Part shown: in pieces, positions 30,388 to 36,290 of the stretch
Numbering within the stretch: position 1 is the first letter of the stretch
Layout of the letters: every line of letters starts with the position of its first letter
Source of the DNA: Anaerolineae bacterium
GTDB taxonomy: Bacteria > Chloroflexota > Anaerolineae > JAAYZQ01
Length of the DNA stretch: 36,290 bases
Assembly (NCBI GenBank): GCA_016929795.1
Contig: JAFGIA010000167.1
Coordinates: 1 to 36,290 of the forward strand
Direction: 5' to 3'
The notes under the pieces: model-generated
The model's input: only the letters and a program-made list of their open reading frames with translations
Databases searched by the model: none
What the model was told of the DNA's origin: nothing
Position numbers and translations under genes: made by a program

Positions 30388-33300
30388 CTAGGGCACGTCG
30401 AACGCGTCGACGTCATACGACGACAGGCCCAAGGTGCTGCCGTCAAAGTAGAGGCCGGGGCCAAAGGTACCCGCGGTGGTCGACCCCAGGGCAGTGGGGT
30501 GGAAAACAAAGATGTCCTCATTTGCGCCCGAGACGCCGGTGACGGCAAAGTTGCCGATCGTGCTGAGGTACACGTCAGGGTAGGGCAAGGCCGAGGTGTC
30601 GAGCCACAAGGCGTCGACGTCCTCGTACGACGAGGTCGACAGGCCGACGTCTGACCCGTCAAAGTACCAGCTCCATGTCCCTGCTGTGGTCGAGCCCCAT
30701 GAGGTGGCGGTGAAGCGGATCAGGTCCTCGTCCTGGCCCGAGGCGCCGGTCACGCTGAAAGAGTTGCGGAAGGAGACCAGCAAGGTACCATCAGGCAGCA
30801 TGTATATCGCGTCAATGTCCTCGGTGCTGCTGCTCAGCCCCACGTCAGAGCCGTCGAAAAACCAGGAGAAGGTGCCGGCAGTGGTGGCACCCAGTGAGGT
30901 GGGCGTGAACTCGATGATATCCGAGTCGTACACCGTGCCCAGGCCGCCCACAGAGGCGGTCGAGTCTAGTGAGATCAGGATGTGGCCATTGTCGAGCACG
31001 TCGAAGGCGTCGATGTCGCCCGTGATGCCCACGTCAGAGCCGTCAAACACCCAGGAATAGGCACCAGTGTCCAGGTCGAGTGCGACAATGTCCTCGTCGT
31101 TCACGGTGCCAAGCGTGCCCAGCGAGGCATTGGCGGTCAGTGACAGCCAGACCACGTCGCCAGAGGGAGGCGATGTGGGCGTTGGGGTTGACGTCGGCGG
31201 CTCGCCGGTAGGTGTGTTGGTTGGGGGGACGGGCGTGTTGGTTGGCGGGATGGGTGTGTTGGTCGGCGGCGTAACGCCGCCATCCAGCCAGGTCAGCACG
31301 TTGCCCATCACCGTAGCGCGTGTGGCCGCGGCGCTGATCGCCTCAAAGCCAAACGAAAGGTAGACGACCTTGTGGGTGCCTTCCCAGCGCAGCGCGCCCC
31401 ACGTATAAGTGGTGCCATCATAGTCATACAGGCCGACGGCGCCAGAGCCCAGCCCGATGGCCGAGGGGTAGCTCTGGTTACTTGCGCCATCACCGCCTGT
31501 GATCGTCACGTTGACACCGGCCATGATGTCAGTGCCGGTCAGCGTCGTGACGTTGGTGTCGTCGGCCACATAGCTGGCGTGCAGGTAGCTGCCATAGAAG
31601 GCATCGGTTCTGATGTCGTAGCCAATGTCCTGACCGGTGATGAACAGCTTGCCGCCGCCATTCAGATAGGTGGTCAGGTTAGCAATGTCGGTGCTGGTCA
31701 GCGTGGTGGAATAGTCGTTGCCAGTGAACCAGATGACGATCGGGTGTGCCTGCAGCGTGGCTGCTGTGGGCGAGCCCTGGCTATAGACGGTCCAGGTGTC
31801 ATAACCCTTGCCCAGGCTATTCAGTGCCGCCGCGAAATAGGACTCGTAAGCCGACCCGTTGTCGTCGTCCACCAACAGGATCGGCTGGACGGGAGCTGGC
31901 GTGGGCGTGTTGGTCGGCGTAGAAGTCGGGCCTGGGTTGGCGCAGGCGTTGACCGCTGCCAGCACGTCGATCCGGCCATAGCCAAAGGCATTGTTGGGGA
32001 TGTTGCCAGATCCTTCGTTACCGCAGCCCGTGGCGTAAGCGATCTTGACCGCCGAATCTTTGAGCAGTTGCTCCGTCGTGTCAAAATTGCCGACCAGCGA
32101 AGGGCACGCCGACCAGATGAGGGCGAGAGCGCCCGAGACGTGGGGGGCGGCCATCGAGGTGCCGCTCATGGTATAGTAGGTGGTATCCCCGCTGTAGTAA
32201 GCCGAGCGGATGGTAGAGCCGGGGGCGCTCACTTCGGGCTTGATCGCGTTTGGCTCTGTCGGGTCCTGCGAAGGCCCCCACAGGCTAAAGCTCGAGATCG
32301 CATCGGTCGACGTGGTCGAGCCAACTGCCGTCACCTCCTTGTAGGTGCCGGGGGTGCCCACCGAGCCACAGAACGCGCTCGAGTAGCCGCAATTCGAGGT
32401 GTTGCCGGCGGAAAAGACGGGATAGATGCCCGCTGCCTGCCAGGCCGTGACCTTGGAGCGGTACCAATCGTCGTATGTGCAGCCGCCCCACGAGTTGTTG
32501 ACGACGTGCGGCCGCATGCTCGTGCTGCCGCCAGGCGCCAGCATCCAGTCGGCGCACGCATTGAGGGTCGAGTCGGAGCACGAAGTGCTGCTGCAGCCCT
32601 TGCACGCGATCCACTGTGCCCCCGGTGCCACGCCGATCTGGTTGCTACCGCCATCGCTGCCCACCATTGTGCCCATGGTGTGACTGCCGTGACCGTTGTT
32701 GTCGCCAGGCGCGCTCGGATAGGTGCCGGTGGGATCGGACCAACTGTAGGTGTGGTTGTAGCTGCCACCGCCCAGGTTGCCCCGATACTGATTGACGAGT
32801 GCCTGGTGTGTGTAGCGCACACCCGTGTCGATGTTGGCGACGACGATGCCGCCGCCGGTGTAGCCCAGCGCCCACACGTCATCGGCATTGATCTTGGATA
32901 GGCCCCACTCCACACTCTCGATGCGCGGCATGTCTGGCTCCAGCCTGACATCGGGCACAGGGTAGATGCGTTCCAGGCGCAGTTGGTTCACGTCGGCAAA
33001 GAGGGTGAGATCATTCACCGTGTTGATTCCGGCACCAGGGATATAGATCGAGTTGTCGATGATGAACCACTGGTATGGAATGCGCCGGGCGTCGAGGTAG
33101 GCTCGCACCTGTGCCTGGCTGCGCTGCGCCGTTGCCAGCAGGGTTTTGTACACAAAGTCGCCGCGCTCGGCCCACGACATGCCGTACGCGGCGCGGAGAT
33201 CCGCCTGGCTGCGGAACATCACAAAGAGGTTGGCCGTACCCTCCGTTTGGAGGGCTGACAACACAGCCGGCTCAACCTCAACCGTTGGTACTTGCCCCTG

Positions 33301-33393
33301 CCGGTTGGGTTCGGCCAGTATGGCCGTCCCACCGTTTGGCAGTACCAATGCGAGCAAGACAACGACAAACACCAGAAGCTTTACGGGTTTCAT
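30388..33393 (-). CDS. Secreted subtilisin-like serine protease, multidomain
   Basis: 1001 residues. Signal peptide 1-28, an inhibitor-type prodomain (about 35-150), then an S8 catalytic domain with Asp189 (VVANIDTGV), His235 (NNGHGSHTMG), oxyanion Asn331 (SAGNTS) and Ser413 (GTSMAAPHVSG). Proline/threonine-rich linkers (PTSTPTNTPTP; PPTNTP repeats, about 488-502 and 709-745) border a Rossmann-like domain of about 200 residues (504-705: ILLVDDDNGSAY, LFITGQDIGYD). The final 255 residues carry four beta repeats with FDGSDVG-type motifs (see repeat entry). It degrades protein outside the cell. AGGAGGAG lies 6 bases before the ATG; a consensus promoter is upstream. No YLPLV-type tail. Confidence 0.93.
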   Translation of the reverse strand: MKPVKLLVFVVVLLALVLPNGGTAILAEPNRQGQVPTVEVEPAVLSALQTEGTANLFVMFRSQADLRAAYGMSWAERGDFVYKTLLATAQRSQAQVRAYLDARRIPYQWFIIDNSIYIPGAGINTVNDLTLFADVNQLRLERIYPVPDVRLEPDMPRIESVEWGLSKINADDVWALGYTGGGIVVANIDTGVRYTHQALVNQYRGNLGGGSYNHTYSWSDPTGTYPSAPGDNNGHGSHTMGTMVGSDGGSNQIGVAPGAQWIACKGCSSTSCSDSTLNACADWMLAPGGSTSMRPHVVNNSWGGCTYDDWYRSKVTAWQAAGIYPVFSAGNTSNCGYSSAFCGSVGTPGTYKEVTAVGSTTSTDAISSFSLWGPSQDPTEPNAIKPEVSAPGSTIRSAYYSGDTTYYTMSGTSMAAPHVSGALALIWSACPSLVGNFDTTEQLLKDSAVKIAYATGCGNEGSGNIPNNAFGYGRIDVLAAVNACANPGPTSTPTNTPTPAPVQPILLVDDDNGSAYESYFAAALNSLGKGYDTWTVYSQGSPTAATLQAHPIVIWFTGNDYSTTLTSTDIANLTTYLNGGGKLFITGQDIGYDIRTDAFYGSYLHASYVADDTNVTTLTGTDIMAGVNVTITGGDGASNQSYPSAIGLGSGAVGLYDYDGTTYTWGALRWEGTHKVVYLSFGFEAISAAATRATVMGNVLTWLDGGVTPPTNTPIPPTNTPVPPTNTPTGEPPTSTPTPTSPPSGDVVWLSLTANASLGTLGTVNDEDIVALDLDTGAYSWVFDGSDVGITGDIDAFDVLDNGHILISLDSTASVGGLGTVYDSDIIEFTPTSLGATTAGTFSWFFDGSDVGLSSSTEDIDAIYMLPDGTLLVSFRNSFSVTGASGQDEDLIRFTATSWGSTTAGTWSWYFDGSDVGLSTSSYEDVDALWLDTSALPYPDVYLSTIGNFAVTGVSGANEDIFVFHPTALGSTTAGTFGPGLYFDGSTLGLSSYDVDAFDVP
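30391..31158 (-). repeat. Four internal beta repeats in the subtilase C-terminus
   Basis: Residues about 746-1001 contain four units of about 60-72 residues. Each has FDGSDVG or FDGSTLG (783, 846, 911, 983), followed by D(I/V)DA and a hydrophobic strand, and DEDIV/DSDII/DEDLI/NEDIF before the next unit. Probably beta-propeller- or beta-sandwich-like, perhaps calcium-binding; fold inferred only. Confidence 0.8.
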
Positions 33394-33475
33394 CGCCTAC
33401 TCCTCCTGCTCTGTATTGAATTGTGAATTGGACCCCGGCTAGCTGCGTGGCACACCGCAGTTCGCGCGTTTTTCG

Positions 33476-33504
33476 ATCATATCACATTCTGCGGGATGTG
33501 TCAA
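33476..33504 (-). promoter_or_regulatory. Promoter for the subtilase
   Basis: On the minus strand: TTGACA, 17-base spacer, TATGAT. Start near 33469, about 75 bases before the ATG. Confidence 0.82.
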
Positions 33505-33535
33505 TTCTTGGAGCCAATGCTCAGAGGCGAGGAGG

Positions 33536-35239
33536 TTAGAAGAATTTTTGCCGGCGAGGACGGGTGTGCAGGTCCCAAACAAGGCCGGCGCTGGCTGCGA
33601 CGAGGGCAGTCCCGAGCAGCGCCACCAGGAGAGTTGGAAATGCAGGGGGCCGCCCGGCATTCACCGCGAAGGCATCCACGTTGCCCATGGTCCGTTCTCC
33701 CTCGCTCACCGACAGTTGCACGACGTGCTGGCCGGATGCCAGTCTGCTTGCGATCGGGTAGCGCACCTGCCACTCGACCTCGGGAGCGTGCAGGTCCAGG
33801 TAAGATCGGCCCTGTCCGCCCGTGGGCAGTCCTGCGACGTTGTGCCCGTCGACGGTGACGAGCAGGCGCCCATCCTCTGGTCCGCGCCGCGCAATCAGGT
33901 CGACAGAATGGCCGCGGAACGTAAATGTCAAGGTGCTGCCTGCCACGTCACTTTCGTACAAACCCTCGCCGCTGGCTTCAGGCGCGATTACGCCGTGCCA
34001 GGTGGGGTCACTGCTGAGGGCGGGATTGGTCTCCTCGAAATGGCCGGCGGTTGCCACAAAGAGAGAACGGGTGGCCTGCTGCACTGCGTCGTACACGGGC
34101 CGCGGGGTAAAGTCGACGTCGACCAGGCGAAAGTAGTAGGCCGCGTCGTCGGGCGTGTACTGCTGGCCGGTCTGCCGGAAGTACCAGATGTTGAATGCCC
34201 CGGCCCACGGCCACTGCTCGCGTGCCAGCTCGACGCCGCGCAGGGTGTACTCGGCCTGCTCCTCTTCGCTCACCCGCTCCCAGATGAGCGCTTTGTCGGC
34301 GAAATACTCCGGGGCCGCGTTCCAGCCGTACTCGTTGAACCATACGGCCTTCTCCTCGTCGCCATAGCGCTCCATCATCTCGCGCTGCAGCTCGACGCGG
34401 CGAAAGTTGAGGACGTCAGGGTGGGGCGGGTCTTCGGGCGGCAGGTCGAAGCCAAACGCATTCGCAGACAGGATGTCAAAAGAAGCGGCGGCGCCTGCTT
34501 GGTACATCTCTTCCAGAAAGAGCAGATCGGGCATCGAGCGCCAGCGCCCGGGCTCTGGATGCGGCTCGCCCAGGGTGATGGCCAGTGGTGCGGCCAGGAC
34601 ATAGACATTGGGATCGGCCTCTTTGGCGCGGCGGTATGCGATCTCGAGCATCCTGGTGTAGGCAGCGGGGTCGACGGCTTGCTCGCCCCACTCTGGATAG
34701 ATGTTGGGTTCGTTCCAGATCTGGATATATTGGATGCGACCTTTGAAGTGACTTACAAAGGCGTACACAAAGTCGCCATATTGCTCGAAATCGGCCGGCG
34801 GCGTCTCGGCGCGGGTGTCGGGCAGGCGCGCCCAGGCCGGCGCGCGGTCGAGGCGCGCGATGACCTCTATTCCATTTTCCCGGCACAGGTCCACCAGTTC
34901 GTCAAATTTGGCCCAACTGCTCTCACCGCTGGTCGGGTCGATGAACTCGCCCTTGCGCAGCGGCTCGATCTCGGCCCATGCAAACTGCTGCTTGGCCCAG
35001 CCGAGGCCCGCCTCGCGTGCCATCTCGATGGTGCGCTGCCGCTTCCACATCTCCACTTCTCGTGCCAGGAAAAAGTTCGCGCCAAAGGGGTTCACATCGG
35101 TATTGGGGATGGTGCGTGCCGGTACCCACTCATCGGCAGGGGCGTCGGCCAGCACGACGTGGCGAATCAAGATCACGCCGAGGGTGATACTCAAGGTGGC
35201 CACGACGCCCACCAGTATCAATGTACGAAGCCGAAACAT
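33536..35239 (-). CDS. Clan GH-A glycoside hydrolase, membrane-anchored at both ends
   Basis: 567 residues. N-terminal signal-anchor about 8-30 (LVGVVATLSITLGVILI). TIM-barrel domain about 45-390 with acid/base Glu177 in IQIWNEPNIYPEW and nucleophile Glu303 in AVWFNEYGWN, the GH-A pair of GH5/GH39-like families. A beta-domain (about 420-530: STLTFTFRGHSVDLIARRG, LLVTVDGHNVAGLP) may bind sugars. Near the C-terminus is a transmembrane helix (about 535-558, LLVALLGTALVAASAGLV) followed by Arg/Lys. It likely faces the outside, tethered, with the active site near the surface. Exact family and substrate unknown. AAGGAG lies 6 bases before the ATG at 35239. Confidence 0.85.
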   Translation of the reverse strand: MFRLRTLILVGVVATLSITLGVILIRHVVLADAPADEWVPARTIPNTDVNPFGANFFLAREVEMWKRQRTIEMAREAGLGWAKQQFAWAEIEPLRKGEFIDPTSGESSWAKFDELVDLCRENGIEVIARLDRAPAWARLPDTRAETPPADFEQYGDFVYAFVSHFKGRIQYIQIWNEPNIYPEWGEQAVDPAAYTRMLEIAYRRAKEADPNVYVLAAPLAITLGEPHPEPGRWRSMPDLLFLEEMYQAGAAASFDILSANAFGFDLPPEDPPHPDVLNFRRVELQREMMERYGDEEKAVWFNEYGWNAAPEYFADKALIWERVSEEEQAEYTLRGVELAREQWPWAGAFNIWYFRQTGQQYTPDDAAYYFRLVDVDFTPRPVYDAVQQATRSLFVATAGHFEETNPALSSDPTWHGVIAPEASGEGLYESDVAGSTLTFTFRGHSVDLIARRGPEDGRLLVTVDGHNVAGLPTGGQGRSYLDLHAPEVEWQVRYPIASRLASGQHVVQLSVSEGERTMGNVDAFAVNAGRPPAFPTLLVALLGTALVAASAGLVWDLHTRPRRQKFF

Positions 35240-35281
35240 TGCTCTCCTTGTTGCATGGGATCCCCACCTCTAGTAGGGGAG

Positions 35282-35310
35282 AGTATACCAGAAATGGGTG
35301 GAAAGCGCAA
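35282..35310 (-). promoter_or_regulatory. Promoter for the glycosidase
   Basis: On the minus strand: TTGCGC, 17-base spacer, TATACT with extended TGG. Start near 35275. Confidence 0.65.
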
Positions 35311-35432
35311 TGACGCAAGGTGGGGTGAAAAACTGCGCATGTGCGAGCCCCCTCTGATCGAGGTGAGCAGGGCCACACCATGCGGACCTGCTCACTCGAC
35401 TCGGCTCAACCACTCTCTGGCAATGTGCGCGG

Positions 35433-35975
35433 CTATGGGGTCCCTGCCTCGACAGGCAGGCCGGCTGCCTGCCACGCGGCGAACCCGCCGAGCAGCGCCG
35501 ATACACGCTCAAAGCCATGGTCTATCAGCGTTTGTGCCACACGGGCACTTGAACTTTCCTGGCTTCAAGTTCAGTAGAGGACGAGATCGACGTCGCGCGG
35601 CAGTTCGTCGATCCGCGCCTGGATTTCTGTTTCGGGCACAGAGATGGCCCCGGCGATGTGCGACTGCTGGTAGGATGCAGCGCTGCGCACGTCGACGAAC
35701 AGTGCCTCTCCCGCCGCCACGCCTTGCTGCGCGTCCTGGAGAGGGGTGCGCGGCACATCGGGATAGGGGATCGAGGCGGTAGAGAGGGGCGCTGCTGTGG
35801 GCACCGACGCCAGGCTGGGCGTCGTGCGCCGGTTTTCGAACGAGGCGATCACGGCAATGATCACCGCCATGAGGACAAGCCCCACGAGAACCGGGATGGC
35901 CAGAGATCCAGACGGCTGTTGTTCTTGCCTGCGGCGGGATGCCGCCGCCTTTTGACGTCGCTTTTTCTTGCTCAC
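35433..35975 (-). CDS. Membrane-anchored rhodanese with double selenocysteine (UxU)
   Basis: 180 residues if two in-frame TGA codons (35571-35573 and 35565-35567) are read as selenocysteine 135 and 137. N-terminal basic start, transmembrane helix about 26-46, linker, then a rhodanese domain: ALFVDVRSAASYQQSHIAGAISVP, DLVLY-U-T-U-SQESSSARVAQTL, and the C-terminal VSALLGGFAAWQAAGLPVE, which fits rhodaneses perfectly. U135 stands at the active-site Cys; both positions of a CxC motif are TGA. A SECIS-like hairpin follows. Without recoding the domain would be cut just before its active site, yet 43 codons of good homology continue after the second TGA to a TAG. GTG at 35975, with AGGAAAC before it. 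Confidence 0.85.
35534..35548 (-). promoter_or_regulatory. SECIS-like hairpin of the rhodanese
   Basis: On the minus strand GTGCC and GGCAC pair with the loop CGTGT. The loop begins 27 bases after the first TGA and 21 after the second, and has G as its second base; both fit the bacterial SECIS window. The stem is short (5 bp). A competing hairpin ACTTGAA/TTCAAGT (35564-35570/35547-35553) contains the second TGA. Confidence 0.6.
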
Positions 35976-36001
35976 GTTTCCTATTACTTTCTAGCAAACG
36001 A

Positions 36002-36031
36002 GGCGGCGTCCCGGCGAGGCGGGACGCCGCC
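36002..36031 (-). terminator. Terminator after the sigma factor gene
   Basis: GGCGGCGTCCCG and CGGGACGCCGCC form a perfect 12-bp stem with a 6-base loop, lying 40 bases after the sigma gene stop and ahead of the rhodanese. Confidence 0.8.
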
Positions 36032-36070
36032 GGAGGGTATTCCGGTCTGCCCAGATCCTTGATCGCGTGC

Positions 36071-36290
36071 CTAAGATAAAAAGTCGCGCAGCTTGCGGCT
36101 GCGGCTGGGATGGCGCAACCGGCCCAGTGCCTGGGCCTCAATCTGGCGGATGCGCTCGCGGGTCACGCCAAACTTTTTGCCCACCTCTTCCAGCGTATAG
36201 CTATAGCCGTCGAGCAGGCCAAAGCGGAGCTGCAGGATGCGCACCTCGCGCGGCGTGAGCGAGCCAAAGATCTCTTCGATCTGGTCGCGC
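36071..36290 (-). CDS. rpoD: Primary sigma factor, C-terminal region (cut by window edge)
   Basis: The last 72 residues are visible: [40 protein letters not shown], and [20 protein letters not shown] before a short tail ending DFLS. This is sigma region 4, whose helix-turn-helix binds the -35 element; the RERIRQIE sequence marks the primary (RpoD/SigA) group. The rest lies past 36290. The strong -35/-10 promoters of the window suit such a factor. A hairpin terminator follows. Confidence 0.9.
   Translation of the reverse strand, partial: RDQIEEIFGSLTPREVRILQLRFGLLDGYSYTLEEVGKKFGVTRERIRQIEAQALGRLRHPSRSRKLRDFLS

Noticed and set aside
31190..31280. Short tandem DNA repeats resembling a CRISPR or satellite
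   Set aside because: They encode the PPTNTP linker of the subtilase; spacing is a few codons and in frame.
31372..32901. 509-codon open frame on the plus strand
   Set aside because: Antisense to the subtilase catalytic domain; Arg/Gly/Ala-rich with no motif.
35565..35573. Rhodanese frame ending at the first TGA as a truncated gene
   Set aside because: Forty-plus codons of rhodanese homology continue in the same frame, and both TGA codons match active-site Cys positions.
33548..35782. 744-codon open frame on the plus strand
   Set aside because: Antisense to the glycosidase and rhodanese genes, low-complexity composition, no family features.

Overview
The window looks like chromosomal DNA of a member of the Chloroflexota, probably close to Anaerolineae/Ardenticatenia. 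This is inferred from GC-rich coding sequence, a secreted protein ending in a YLPLVVR tail, an N-terminal zinc-ribbon cold-shock protein, CarD, and a SIR2 protein with effector-associated domains. No marker gene here fixes the lineage. Genes are densely packed. Many promoters carry an extended -10 of the form GGTATAAT, and start codons include GTG, TTG and apparently CTG.

Layout. 1-6474 (all minus): a truncated YfcC-type permease, an M20 peptidase whose 3' end is flanked by an 81-bp MITE-like element, two helix-hairpin-helix proteins separated by a hairpin-rich gap, oligoendopeptidase F and a D-2-hydroxyacid dehydrogenase. 6577-12180 (plus): a tightly coupled run of a PotD-like lipoprotein, Cache/HAMP histidine kinase, metallophosphoesterase, Nudix hydrolase and small membrane protein, then a hotdog thioesterase. 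12210-14574 (minus): a CPBP-family protease and an RNase H-like exonuclease with TPR-like tail. 14763-17657 (plus): a translation/transcription cluster (rpsU, rpmI, a 31-residue bS22/AURKAIP1-like protein, carD), then an MBL-fold enzyme and a cold-shock protein. 17815-22622: a secreted beta-helix protein, iorAB, and a convergent 2[4Fe-4S] ferredoxin. 22757-25076: glmS behind a glmS self-cleaving ribozyme. 25272-28632 (minus): an OmpR-type regulator, a nitrilase-family amidase and a SIR2-EAD protein. 28718-30371: the second MITE copy, a selenocysteine peroxiredoxin and a HypA-like protein. 30388-36290 (minus): a large subtilase, a membrane-anchored clan GH-A glycosidase, a rhodanese with two in-frame UGA codons, and the C-terminus of the primary sigma factor.

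Main discoveries. (1) Two genes contain in-frame TGA exactly where the catalytic cysteine belongs, each followed by a bacterial SECIS-like hairpin: a peroxiredoxin (FTFV-U-PTE) and a membrane-anchored rhodanese with a double UxU motif (LVLY-U-T-U-S). TGA is an ordinary stop in many neighbouring genes, so this is selenocysteine recoding and not a changed genetic code. (2) The glmS leader carries the conserved glmS-ribozyme core plus an insertion of about 47 nt forming two hairpins. (3) An 81-bp near-palindromic element occurs twice in opposite orientation, with 8-bp target duplications (one perfect, one 7 of 8), indicating a MITE. (4) The SIR2-EAD conflict protein lacks the usual catalytic Asn and His. 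(5) rpsU lacks any ATG, GTG or TTG at the expected start and is preceded by an attenuator-like leader.

Together the window shows mainly housekeeping, peptide/amino-acid and 2-keto-acid metabolism (peptidases, IorAB plus ferredoxin) and redox defence based on selenium.
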